Assembly: GCA_027574665.1 (NCBI GenBank)
Contig: CM050672.1
Span: 10,338,001-10,402,000 of the forward strand
Direction: 5' to 3'
DNA length: 64,000 bases
Source of the DNA: Rhynochetos jubatus
Taxonomy: Eukaryota > Chordata > Aves > Eurypygiformes > Rhynochetidae
Under the pieces are notes generated by a model. That model did not search any database, was not told the origin of the DNA, and saw only the letters and a program-made list of their open reading frames with translations. Below, piece after piece: positions 25,931 through 38,000 of the stretch. Numbering within the stretch: position 1 is the first letter of the stretch; every line of letters begins with the position of its first letter. Made by a program: the position numbers and the translations under genes.

Positions 25931-26660
25931 GAGAATCTCAAGAGCAGGGGGTGGAGCAAGCCAGGCCTCAAACCACGAGAAGCTCCAGCCCAAAAAGCAG
26001 CCAAAATGCAGCCCACATCTGGGAGAATCTCAAGAGCAGGGGGTGGAGCAAGCCAGGCCTCAAACCTCGAGAAGTTCCAGCCCAAAAGGCAGCCAAAATG
26101 CAGCCCACCTCCGGGAGAATCTCAAGAGCAGGGGGTGGAGCAAGCCAGGCCTCAAACCACAAGAATCTCCAGCCCAAAAGGCAGCCAAAATGCAGCCCAC
26201 ATCCGGGAGAATCTCAAGAGCAGGGGGTGGAGCAAGGCAGGCCTCAAACCACGAGAAGCTCCAGCCCAAAAGGCAGCCAAAATCCAGCCCACATCCGGGA
26301 GAATCTCAAGAGCAGGGGGTGGAGCAAGCCAGGCCTCAAACCACGAGAAGCTCCAGCCCAAAAAGCAGCCAAAATGCAGCCCACATCTGGGAGAATCTCA
26401 AGAGCAGGGGGTGGAGCAAGCCAGGCCTCAAACCTCGAGAAGTTCCAGCCCAAAAGGCAGCCAAAATGCAGCCCACCTCCGGGAGAATCTCAAGAGCAGG
26501 GGGTGGAGCAAGCCAGGCCTCAAACCACAAGAATCTCCAGCCCAAAAGGCAGCCAAAATGCAGCCCACATCCGGGAGAATCTCAAGAGCAGGGGGTGGAG
26601 CAAGGCAGGCCTCAAACCACGAGAAGCTCCAGCCCAAAAGGCAGCCAAAATCCAGCCCAC
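25930..26660. repeat. 4-monomer tandem duplication (368-bp period)
   Basis: The series CCCAAAAAGCAGCC, CTCGAGAAGTTCC, CACAAGAATCTCC and a GGAGCAAGGC monomer appears at about 25,980-26,270 and again 368 bp later. The same series occurs once near 37,860-38,140. It looks like a local duplication of four monomers after the longer block was copied. Confidence 0.85.
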
Positions 26661-28820
26661 ATCCGGGAGAATCTCAAGAGCAGGGGGTGGAGCAAGCCAG
26701 GCCTCAAACCTCGAGAAGCTCCAGCCCTAAATGCAGCCAAAATGCAGCCCACATCCTGGAGAATCTCAAGAGCAGGGGGTGGAGCAAGACAGGCCTCAAA
26801 CCATGAGAAGCTCCAGCCCAAAATGCAGACAAAATGCAGCCCATATCCGGGAGAATCTCAAGAGCAGGGGGTGGAGCAAGCCAGGCCTCAAACCACGAGA
26901 AGCTCCAGCCCAAAAGGCAGCCAAAATGCACCCCACATCCGGGAGAATCTCAAGAGCAGGGGGTGGAGGAAGCCAGGCCTCAAACCTCGAGAAGCTCCAG
27001 CCCAAAAGGCAGCCAAAATGCAGCCCACATCCGGGAGAATATCAAGAGCAGGGGGTGGAGCAAGGCAGGCCTCAAACCACGAGAAGCTCCAGCCCAAAAT
27101 GCAGCCAAAATCCAGCCCATATCCGGGAGAATCTCAAGAGCAGGGGGTGGAGGAAGCCAGGCCTCAAACCACGAGAAGCTCCAGCCCTAAATGCAGCCAA
27201 AATGCAGCCCACCTCCGGGAGAATCGCAAGAGCAGGGGGTGGAGCAAGCCAGGCCTCAAACCACGAGAAGCTCCAGCCCAAAAGGCAGCCAAAATGCAGC
27301 CCACATCCGCGACAATTTCAAGAGCAGGGGGTGGAGCAAGCCAGGCCTCAAACCACGAGAAGCTCCAGCCCAAAAGGGAACCAAAATCCAGCCCACATCT
27401 GGGAGAACCTCAAGAGCAGGTGGTGGAGCAAGCCAGGCCTCAAACCACGAGAAGCTCCAGCCCAAAAGGCAGCCAAAATGCAGCCCACATCCGGGAGAAT
27501 CTCAAGAGCAGACGGTGGAGCAAACCAGGCCTCAAACCACAAGAAGCTCCTGCCCAAGAATCAGCCAAAATCCAGCCCACATCCGGGAGAATCTCAAGAG
27601 CAGGGGGTGGAGCAAGCCAGGCCTCAAACCATGAGAAGGTCCAGCCCTAAAGGCAGCCAAAATGCAGCCCACCTCCGGGAGAATATCAAGAGCAGGGGGT
27701 GGAGCAAGCCAGGCCTCAAACCACGAGAAGCTCCAGCCCTAAAGGCAGCCAAAATGCAGCCCACATCCTGGAGAATCGCAAGAGCAGGGGGTGGAGGAAG
27801 CCAGGCCTCAAACCACGAGAAGCTCCAGCCCAAAAGGCAGCCAAAATGCAGCCCACATCCGGGACAATTTCAAGAGCAGGGCGTGGAGCAAGCCAGGCCT
27901 CAAACCATGAGAAGCTCCAGCCCAAAAGGGAGCCAAAATCCAGCCCAAATCCGGGAGAATCTCAAGAGCAGGGGCTGGAGCAAGCCAGGCCTCAAACCAC
28001 GAGAAGCTCCAGCCCAAAAGGCAGCCAAAATGCAGCCCACCTCCGGGAGAATCTCAATGGCAGAGTTTGGAGTAAGCCAGTCCTCAAACCTTGTGAAGAT
28101 CCAGCCCAAAAGGCAGCCAAAATGCAGCCCACATCCGGGAGAATCTCAAGAGCAGGGGGTGGAGCAAGGCAGACCTCAAACCACGAGGAGCTCCAGCCCA
28201 AAAGGCAGCCAAAATGCAGCCCACATCCGGGAGAATCTCAAGAGCAGGGGGTGGAGCAAGCCAGGCCTCAAATCATGAGAAGCTCCAGCCCAAAAGGCAG
28301 CCAAAATCCAGCCCACATCCGGGAGAATCTCAAGAGCAGGGGGTGGAGCAAGCCAGGCCTCAAACCACGAGAAGCTCCAGCCCAAAAGGCAGCCAAAATG
28401 CAGCCCACATCCGGGAGAATCTCAAGAGCTGGGGGTGGAGCAAGGCAGGTCTCAAACCTCGAGATTCTCCAGCCCAAAATGCAGCCAAATTGCAGCCCAC
28501 ATACGGGAGAATCTCAAGAGCAGGGGGTGGAGAAAGCCAAGCCTCAAACCACGAGAAGCTCCAGCCCAAAAGGCAGCCAAAATGCAGCCCACATCCGCGA
28601 CAACTTCAAGAGCAGGGGGTGGAGCAAGCCAGGCCTCAAACCATTAGAAGCTCCAGCCCAAAAGGCAGCCAAAATCCAGCCCACATCTGGGAGAATCTCA
28701 AGAGCAGGGGGTGGAGCAAGCCAGGCCTCAAACCATTAGAAGCTCCAGCCCAAAAGGCAGCCAAAATGCAGCCCACATCCGGGAGAATCTCAAGAGCAGG
28801 GGGTGGAGCAAGCCAGGCCT
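26660..28820. repeat. 3-kb macro-repeat F, copy 3 (5' part rearranged)
   Basis: From about 27.46 kb onward this block matches the 19.0-20.35 kb region at 8,464 bp. The 26.7-27.4 kb part matches 18.3-19.0 kb less regularly (8,464-8,556 bp), with a monomer gained or lost. The GTTTGGAGTAAG marker is at 28,055, and the GGGCGTGGAGC and GGGGCTGGAGC variants keep the same order around it as in the other copies. Confidence 0.78.
28055..28102. repeat. Diverged marker monomer, type B
   Basis: The copy lies 8,464 bp after the copy at 19,591, matching the long-range duplication. Confidence 0.93.
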
Positions 28821-31800
28821 CAAACCACGAGAAGCTCCAGCCCTAAATGCTGACAAAATCCAGCCCACATCCGGGAGAATCTCAAGAGCAGGGGGTGGAG
28901 CAAGGCAGGCCTCAAACCTCGAGAAGCTCCAGCCCTAAAGGCAGCCAAAATGCAGCCCACATCCTGGAGAATCTCAAGAGCAGGGGGTGGAGCAAGCCAG
29001 GCCTCAAACCATGAGAAGCTCCAGCCCAATAGGCAGCCAAAATCCAGCCCACATCCGGGAGAATCTCAAGAGCAGGGGGTGGAGCAAGCCAGGCCTCAAA
29101 CCACGAGAAGCTCCAGCCCAAAATGCAGCCAAAATGCAGCCCACCTCTGGGAGAATCTCAAGAGCACGGGGTGGAGCAAGCCAGGCCTCAAACCACGAGA
29201 ATCTCCAGCCCAAAAGGCAGCCAAAATGCAGCCCACATCCAGGAGAATATCAAGAGCAGGGGGTGGAGCAAGCCAGGCCTCAAACCACGAGAAGCTCCAG
29301 CCCAAAATGCAGACAAAATCCAGCCCACATCCTGGAGAATATCAAGAGAAGGGGGTGGAGCAAGGCAGGCCTCAAACCTCGAGAAGCTCCAGCCCAAAAG
29401 GCAGCCAAAATGCAGCCCACATCCGGGAGAATCTCAAGAGCAGGGGGTGGAGCAAGCCAGGCCTCAAACCACGAGAAGCTCCAGTTCAAAAGGCAGCCAA
29501 AATGCAGCCCACATCCGGGAGAATCTCAAGAGCAGGGGGTGGAGCAAGCCAGGCCTCAAACCACGAGAAGCTCCAGCCCAAAAGGCAGCCAAAATGCACC
29601 CCACATCCAGGAGAATATCAAGAGCAGGGGGTGGAGGAAGCCAGGCCTCAAACCTCGAGAAGCTCCAGCCCAAAAGGCAGCCAAAATGCAGCCCACATCC
29701 GGGAGAATCTCAAGAGCAGGGGGTGGAGCAAGCCAGGCCTCAAACCTCGAGAAGCTCCAGCCCTAAATGCAGCCAAAATGCAGCCCACATCCTGGAGAAT
29801 CTCAAGAGCAGGGGGTGGAGCAAGACAGGCCTCAAACCATGAGAAGCTCCAGCCCAAAATGCAGACAAAATGCAGCCCATATCCGGGAGAATATCAAGAG
29901 CAGGGGGTGGAGCAAGGCAGGCCTCAAACCACGAGAAGCTCCAGCCCAAAATGCAGCCAAAATCCAGCCCATATCCGGGAGAATCTCAAGAGCAGGGGGT
30001 GGAGGAAGCCAGGCCTCAAACCACGAGAAGCTCCAGCCCTAAATGCAGCCAAAATGCAGCCCACCTCCGGGAGAATCGCAAGAGCAGGGGGTGGAGCAAG
30101 CCAGGCCTCAAACCACGAGAAGCTCCAGCCCAAAAGGCAGCCAAAATGCAGCCCACATCCGCGACAATTTCAAGAGCAGGGGGTGGAGCAAGCCAGGCCT
30201 CAAACCATGAGAAGCTCCAGCCCAAAAGGGAACCAAAATCCAGCCCACATCTGGGAGAACCTCAAGAGCAGGTGGTGGAGCAAGCCAGGCCTCAAACCAC
30301 GAGAAGCTCCAGCCCAAAATGCAGCCAAAATGCAGCCCACATCCAGGAGAATATCAAGAGCAGAGGGTGGAGCAAGCCAGGCCTCAAACCATGAGAAGCT
30401 CCAGCCCAAAAGGCAGCCAAAATCCAGCCCACCTCCGGGAGAATATAAAGAGCAGGGGGTGGAGCAAGCCAGGCCTCAAACCACGAGAAACTCCAGCCCA
30501 AAAGGCAGCCAAAATGCAGCCCACATCCGGGAGAATCTCAAGAGCAGACGGTGGAGCAAACCAGGCCTCAAACCACAAGAAGCTCCTGCCCAAGAATCAG
30601 CCAAAATCCAGCCCACATCCGGGAGAATCTCAAGAGCAGGGGGTGGAGCAAGCCAGGCCTCAAACCATGAGAAGGTCCAGCCCTAAAGGCAGCCAAAATG
30701 CAGCCCACCTCCGGGAGAATATCAAGAGCAGGGGGTGGAGCAAGCCAGGCCTCAAACCACGAGAAGCTCCAGCCCTAAAGGCAGCCAAAATGCAGCCCAC
30801 ATCCTGGAGAATCGCAAGAGCAGGGGGTGGAGGAATCCAGGCCTCAAACCACGAGAAGCTCCAGCCCAAAAGACAGCCAAAATGCAGCCCACATCCGGGA
30901 CAATTTCAAGAGCAGGGCGTGGAGCAAGCCAGGCCTCAAACCATGAGAAGCTCCAGCCCAAAAGGGAGCCAAAATCCAGCCCAAATCCGGGAGAATCTCA
31001 AGAGCAGGGGCTGGAGCAAGCCAGGCCTCAAACCACGAGAAGCTCCAGCCCAAAATGCAGCCAAAATGCAGCCCACCTCCGGGAGAATCTCAATGGCAGA
31101 GTTTGGAGTAAGCCAGTCCTCAAACCTTGTGAAGATCCAGCCCAAAAGGCAGCCAAAACGCAGCCCACATCCGGGAGAATCTCAAGAGCAGGGGGTGGAG
31201 CAAGGCAGACCACAAACCACGAGGAGCTCCAGCCCAAAAGGCAGCCAAAATGCAGCCCACATCCGGGAGAATCTCAAGAGCAGGGGGTGGAGCAAGCCAG
31301 GCCTCAAATCATGAGAAGCTCCAGCCCAAAAGGCAGCCAAAATCCAGCCCACATCCGGGAGAATCTCAAGAGCAGGGGGTGGAGCAAGCCAGGCCTCAAA
31401 CCACGAGAAGCTCCAGCCCAAAAGGCAGCCAAAATGCAGCCCACATCCGGGAGAATCTCAAGAGCAGGGGGTGGAGCAAGGCAGGTCTCAAACCTCCAGA
31501 TTCTCCAGCCCAAAATGCAGCCAAATTGCAGCCCACATACGGGAGAATCTCAAGAGCAGGGGGTGGAGAAAGCCAGGCCTCAAACCACGAGAAGCTCCAG
31601 CCCAAAAGGCAGCCAAAATGCAGCCCACATCCGCGACAACTTCAAGAGCAGGGGGTGGAGCAAGCCAGGCCTCAAACCATTAGAAGCTCCAGCCCAAAAG
31701 GCAGCCAAAATCCAGCCCACATCTGGGAGAATCTCAAGAGCAGGGGGTGGAGCAAGCCAGGCCTCAAACCATTAGAAGCTCCAGCCCAAAAGGCAGTCAA

Positions 31801-31985
31801 AATCCAGCCCACATCCGGGAGAATCTCAAGAGCAGGTGGTGGAGCAAGCCAGGCCTCAAACCACGAGAAGCTCCAGCCCAAAATGCAGCCAAAATGCAGC
31901 CCACATCCGGGAGAATCTCAAGAGCAGGGGGTGGAGCAAGCCAGGCCTCAAACCATGAGAAGCTCCAGACCAAAAGGCAGCCAAA
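28820..31985. repeat. 3-kb macro-repeat F, copy 4
   Basis: The block starts with the CCCTAAATGC/TGACAAAATCC monomer near 28,840 and carries the GTTTGGAGTAAG marker at 31,091. Its second half (29.7-32.2 kb) recurs at 34.1-36.7 kb at an offset of 4,416 bp (48 x 92). A GAATATAAAGAGC variant (30,440) appears again at 34,856. Confidence 0.8.
31091..31138. repeat. Diverged marker monomer, type B
   Basis: The copy lies 3,036 bp (33 x 92) after the previous one. The following monomer has a private AAAACGCAGCC change. Confidence 0.93.
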
Positions 31986-33790
31986 ATGCAGCACACATCC
32001 GGGAGAATCTCAAGAGCAGGGGGTGGAGCAAGGCAGGCCTCAAACCTCGAGAAGCTCCATCCCAAAATGCAGCCAAAATGCAGCCCACCTCCGGGAGAAT
32101 CTCAAGAGCAGGGGGTGGAGCAAGCCAGGCCTCAAACCATGAGAAGCTCCAGCCCTAAAGGCAGCCAAAATACAGCCCACATCCAGGAGAATCTCAAGAG
32201 CAGGGGGTGGAGCAAGCCAGGCCTCAAACCACGAGAAGTTCCAGCCCAAAAGGCAGCCAAAATGCAGCCCACATCCGGGAGAATCTCAAGAGCAGGGGGT
32301 GGAGCAAGCCAGGCCTCAAACCACGAGAAGCTCCAGCCCAAAAGGCAGACAAAATCCAGCCCACATCCGGGAGAATCTCAAGAGCAGGGGGTGGAGCAAG
32401 CCAGGCCTCAAACCACGAGAAGCTCCAGCCCAAATGGCAGCCAAAATGCAGCCCACATCCGGGAGAATATTAAGAGCAGGGGGTGGAGCAAGCCAGGCCT
32501 CAAACCACGAGAAGCTCCAGCCCAAAAGGCAGCCAAAATCCAGCCCATATCCGGGAGAATCTCAAGAGCAGGGGGTGGAGCAAGCCAGGCCTCAAACCAC
32601 GAGAAGCTCCAGCCCAAAAGGCAGCCAAAATCCAGCCCACATCCGGGAGAATCTCAAGAGCAGGGGGTGGAGCAAGCCAGGCCTCAAACCATGAGAAGGT
32701 CCAGCCCAAATGGCAGCCAAAATGCAGCCCACATCCGGGAGAATCTTAAGAGCAGGGGGTGGAGCAAGCCAGGCCTCAAACCACGAGAAGCTCCAGCCCA
32801 AAAGGCAGCCAAAATGCAGCCCACCTCCGGGAGAATATCAAGAGCAGGGGGTGGAGCAAGCCAGGCCTCAAACCATGAGAAGCTCCAGCCCAAAAGGGAG
32901 CCAAAATCCAGCCCAAATCCGGGAGAATCTCAAGAGCAGGGGCTGGAGCAAGCCAGGCCTCAAACCACGAGAAGCTCCAGCCCAAAATGCAGCCAAAATG
33001 CAGCCCACCTCCGGGAGAATCTCAATGGCAGAGTTTGGAGTAAGCCAGTCCTCAAACCTTGTGAAGATCCAGCCCAAAAGGCAGCCAAAATGCAGCCCAC
33101 ATCCGGGAGAATCTCAAGAGCAGGGGGTGGAGCAAGGCAGACCTCAAACCACGAGGAGCTCCAGCCCAAAAGGCAGCCAAAATGCAGCCCACATCCGGGA
33201 GAATCTCAAGAGCAGGGGGTGGAGCAAGCCAGGCCTCAAATCATGAGAAGCTCCAGCCCAAAAGGCAGCCAAAATCCAGCCCACATCCGGGAGAATCTCA
33301 AGAGCAGGGGGTGGAGCAAGCCAGGCCTCAAACCATGAGAAGCTCCAGCCCAAAAGGCAGCCAAAATGCAGCCCACATCCGGGAGAATCTCAAGAGCTGG
33401 GGGTGGAGCAAGGCAGGTCTCAAACCTCGAGATTCTCCAGCCCAAAATGCAGCCAAATTGCAGCCCACATACGGGAGAATCTCAAGAGCAGGGGGTGGAG
33501 AAAGCCAGGCCTCAAACCACGAGAAGCTCCAGCCCAAAAGGCAGCCAAAATGCAGCCCACATCCGCGACAACTTCAAGAGCAGGGGGTGGAGCAAGCCAG
33601 GCCTCAAACCATTAGAAGCTCCAGCCCAAAAGGCAGCCAAAATCCAGCCCACATCTGGGAGAATCTCAAGAGCAGGGGGTGGAGCAAGCCAGGCCTCAAA
33701 CCATTAGAAGCTCCAGCCCAAAAGGGAGCCAAAATCCAGCCCACATCCGGGAGAATCTCAAGAGCAGGGGGTGGAGCAAGCCAGGCCTCA
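31985..33790. repeat. Fusion of the 23.2-kb-type block with the end of macro-repeat F
   Basis: Bases 31,987 to about 32.7 kb follow the 23.25-24.0 kb block at an offset of 8,740 bp (95 x 92). The sequence then jumps into the GGGGCTGG / GTTTGGAGTAAG part of macro-repeat F, with the marker at 33,023. The junction falls in register between monomers, as expected for unequal exchange between misaligned copies. Confidence 0.75.
33023..33070. repeat. Diverged marker monomer, type B
   Basis: The copy lies 1,932 bp after the previous one, just past the fusion junction with the 23.2-kb-type block. Confidence 0.93.
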
Positions 33791-36400
33791 AACCACGAGA
33801 AGCTCCAGCCCTAAATGCTGACAAAATCCAGCCCACATCCGGGGGAATCTCAAGAGCAGGGGGTGGAGCAAGGCAGGCCTCAAACCTCGAGAAGCTCCAG
33901 CCCTAAAGGCAGCCAAAATGCAGCCCACATCCTGGAGAATCTCAAGAGCAGGGGGTGGAGCAAGCCAGGCCTCAAACCATGAGAAGCTCCAGCCCAATAG
34001 GCAGCCAAAATCCAGCCCACATCCGGGAGAATCTCAAGAGCAGGGGGTGGAGCAAGCCAGGCCTCAAACCACGAGAAGCTCCAGCCCAAAATGCAGCCAA
34101 AATGCAGCCCACCTCTGGGAGAATCTCAAGAGCACGGGGTGGAGCAAGCCAGGCCTCAAACCACGAGAAGCTCCAGCCCAAAAGGCAGCCAAAATGCAGC
34201 CCACATCCGGGAGAATCTCAAGAGCAGGGGGTGGAGCAAGACAGGCCTCAAACCATGAGAAGCTCCAGCCCAAAATGCAGACAAAATGCAGCCCATATCC
34301 GGGAGTATATCAAGAGCAGGGGGTGGAGCAAGGCAGGCCTCAAACCACGAGAAGCTCCAGCCCAAAATGCAGCCAAAATCCAGCCCATATCCGGGAGAAT
34401 CTCAAGAGCAGGGGGTGGAGGAAGCCAGGCCTCAAACCACGAGAAGCTCCAGCCCTAAATGCAGCCAAAATGCAGCCCACCTCCGGGAGAATCGCAAGAG
34501 CAGGGGGTGGAGCAAGCCAGGCCTCAAACCACGAGAAGCTCCAGCCCAAAAGGCAGCCAAAATGCAGCCCACATCCGCGACAATTTCAAGAGCAGGGGGT
34601 GGAGCAAGCCAGGCCTCAAACCATGAGAAGCTCCAGCCCAAAAGGGAACCAAAATCCAGCCCACATCTGGGAGAACCTCAAGAGCAGGTGGTGGAGCAAG
34701 CCAGGCCTCAAACCACGAGAAGCTCCAGCCCAAAAGGCAGCCAAAATGCAGCCCACATCCAGGAGAATATCAAGAGCAGAGGGTGGAGCAAGCCAGGCCT
34801 CAAACCATGAGAAGCTCCAGCCCAAAAGGCAGCCAAAATCCAGCCCACCTCCGGGAGAATATAAAGAGCAGGGGGTGGAGCAAGCCAGGCCTCAAACCAC
34901 GAGAAACTCCAGCCCAAAAGGCAGCCAAAATGCAGCCCACATCCGGGAGAATCTCAAGAGCAGACGGTGGAGCAAACCAGGCCTCAAACCACAAGAAGCT
35001 CCTGCCCAAGAATCAGCCAAAATCCAGCCCACATCCGGGAGAATCTCAAGAGCAGGGGGTGGAGCAAGCCAGGCCTCAAACCATGAGAAGGTCCAGCCCT
35101 AAAGGCAGCCAAAATGCAGCCCACCTCCGGGAGAATATCAAGAGCAGGGGGTGGAGCAAGCCAGGCCTCAAACCACGAGAAGCTCCAGCCCTAAAGGCAG
35201 CCAAAATGCAGCCCACATCCTGGAGAATCGCAAGAGCAGGGGGTGGAGGAAGCCAGGCCTCAAACCACGAGAAGCTCCAGCCCAAAAGGCAGCCAAAATG
35301 CAGCCCACATCCGGGACAATTTCAAGAGCAGGGCGTGGAGCAAGCCAGGCCTCAAACCATGAGAAGCTCCAGCCCAAAAGGGAGCCAAAATCCAGCCCAC
35401 ATCCGGGAGAATCTCAAGAGCAGGGGCTGGAGCAAGCCAGGCCTCAAACCACGAGAAGCTCCAGCCCAAAATGCAGCCAAAATGCAGCCCACCTCCGGGA
35501 GAATCTCAATGGCAGAGTTTGGAGTAAGCCAGTCCTCAAACCTTGTGAAGATCCAGCCCAAAAGGCAGCCAAAATGCAGCCCACATCCGGGAGAATCTCA
35601 AGAGCAGGGGGTGGAGCAAGGCAGACCACAAACCACGAGGAGCTCCAGCCCAAAAGGCAGCCAAAATGCAGCCCACATCCGGGAGAATCTCAAGAGCAGG
35701 GGGTGGAGCAAGCCAGGCCTCAAATCATGAGAAGCTCCAGCCCAAAAGGCAGCCAAAATCCAGCCCACATCCGGGAGAATCTCAAGAGCAGGGGGTGGAG
35801 CAAGCCAGGCCTCAAACCACGAGAAGCTCCAGCCCAAAAGGCAGCCAAAATGCAGCCCACATCCGGGAGAATCTCAAGAGCAGGGGGTGGAGCAAGGCAG
35901 GTCTCAAACCTCGAGATTCTCCAGCCCAAAATGCAGCCAAATTGCAGCCCACATACGGGAGAATCTCAAGAGCAGGGGGTGGAGAAAGCCAGGCCCCAAA
36001 CCACGAGAAGCTCCAGCCCAAAAGGCAGCCAAAATGCAGCCCACATCCGCGACAACTTCAAGAGCAGGGGGTGGAGCAAGCCAGGCCTCAAACCATTAGA
36101 AGCTCCAGCCCAAAAGGCAGCCAAAATCCAGCCCACATCTGGGAGAATCTCAAGAGCAGGGGGTGGAGCAAGCCAGGCCTCAAACCATTAGAAGCTCCAG
36201 CCCAAAAGGCAGCCAAAATCCAGCCCACATCCGGGAGAATCTCAAGAGCAGGTGGTGGAGCAAGCCAGGCCTCAAACCACGAGAAGCTCCAGCCCAAAAT
36301 GCAGCCAAAATGCAGCCCACATCCGGGAGAATCTCAAGAGCAGGGGGTGGAGCAAGCCAGGCCTCAAACCATGAGAAGCTCCAGACCAAAAGGCAGCCAA
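33790..36400. repeat. 3-kb macro-repeat F, copy 5
   Basis: The block starts with the CCCTAAATGC/TGACAAAATCC monomer near 33,808 and has the GTTTGGAGTAAG marker at 35,507. From 34.1 kb it parallels 29.7-32.2 kb at 4,416 bp. Compared with copy 4, six monomers are missing near its start: the offset is 4,968 bp at the first monomer and 4,416 bp later. Confidence 0.8.
35507..35554. repeat. Diverged marker monomer, type B
   Basis: This is the last type B copy, in macro-repeat F copy 5. It lies 4,416 bp after the copy at 31,091. Confidence 0.93.
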
Positions 36401-38000
36401 AATGCAGCACACATCCGGGAGAATCTCAAGAGCAGGGGGTGGAGCAAGGCAGGCCTCAAACCTCGAGAAGCTCCATCCCAAAATGCAGCCAAAATGCAGC
36501 CCACCTCCGGGAGAATCTCAAGAGCAGGGGGTGGAGCAAGCCAGGCCTCAAACCATGAGAAGCTCCAGCCCTAAAGGCAGCCAAAATACAGCCCACATCC
36601 AGGAGAATCTCAAGAGCAGGGGGTGGAGCAAGCCAGGCCTCAAACCATGAGAAGCTCCAGCCCAAAAGGCAGCCAAAATGCAGCCCACATCCGGGAGAAT
36701 CTCAAGAGCAGGGGGTGGAGCAAGCCAGGCCTCAAACCACGAGAAGCTCCAGCCCAAAAGGCAGCCAAAATGCAGCCCACATCCGGGAGAATCTCAAGAG
36801 CAGGGGGTGGAGCAAGCCAGGCCTCAAACCACGAGAAGCTCCAGCCCAAAAGGCAGCCAAAATGCAGCCCACATCCGGGAGAATCTCAAGAGCAGGGGGT
36901 GGAGCAAGCCAGGCCTCAAACCACGAGAAGCTCCAGCCCAAAAGGCAGCCAAAATGCAGCCCACATCCGGGAGAATCTCAAGAGCAGGGGGTGGAGCAAG
37001 CCAGGCCTCAAACCACGAGAAGCTCCAGCCCAAAAGGCAGCCAAAATGCAGCCCACATCCGGGAGAATCTCAAGAGCAGGGGGTGGAGCAAGCCAGGCCT
37101 CAAACCATGAGAAGCTCCAGCCCAAAATGCAGCCAAAATGCAGCCCACATCCGGGAGAATCTCAAGAGCAGGGGGTGGAGCACGCCAGGCCTCAAACCAC
37201 GAGAAGCTCCAGCCCAAAAGGCAGCCAAAATGCAGCCCACATCCGGGAGAATCTCAAGAGCAGGGGGTGGAGCAAGCCAGGCCTCAAACCACGAGAAGCT
37301 CCAGCCCAAAAGGCAGCCAAAATGCAGCCCACATCCGGGAGAATCTCAAGAGCAGGGGGTGGAGCAAGCCAGGCCTCAAACCACGAGAAGCTCCAGCCCA
37401 AAAGGCAGCCAAAATGCAGCCCACATCCGGGAGAATCTCAAGAGCAGGGGGTGGAGCAAGCCAGGCCTCAAACCATGAGAAGCTCCAGCCCAAAATGCAG
37501 CCAAAATGCAGCCCACATCCGGGAGAATCTCAAGAGCAGGGGGTGGAGCACGCCAGGCCTCAAACCACGAGAAGCTCCAGCCCAAAAGGCAGCCAAAATG
37601 CAGCCCACATCCGGGAGAATCTCAAGAGCAGGGGGTGGAGCAAGCCAGGCCTCAAACCACGAGAAGCTCCAGCCCAAAAGGCAGCCAAAATCCAGCCCAT
37701 ATCCGGGAGAATCTTAAGAGCAGTGGGTGGAGCAAGCCAGGCCTCAAACCACGAGAATCTACAGCCCTAAAGGCAGCCAAAATCCAGCCCACATCCGGGA
37801 GAATCTCAAGAGCAGGGGGTGGAGCAAGCCAGGCCTCAAACCACGAGAAGCTCCAGGTCAAAAAGCAGCCAAAATGCAGCCCACATCTGGGAGAATCTCA
37901 AGAGCAGGGGGTGGAGCAAGCCAGGCCTCAAACCTCGAGAAGTTCCAGCCCAAAAGGCAGCCAAAATGCAGCCCACCTCCGGGAGAATCTCAAGAGCAGG
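36400..38000. repeat. Homogenised consensus block with 4-monomer duplication
   Basis: Four consecutive monomers at 36,717-37,084 are identical to each other and to the consensus. The following monomers at about 37,010-37,680 are a 4-monomer (368-bp) tandem duplication, seen in the GGAGCACGCC variant at 37,178 and 37,546. The remainder repeats the 25.8-26.6 kb order. Such runs of identical monomers point to recent local amplification or gene conversion. Confidence 0.87.
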
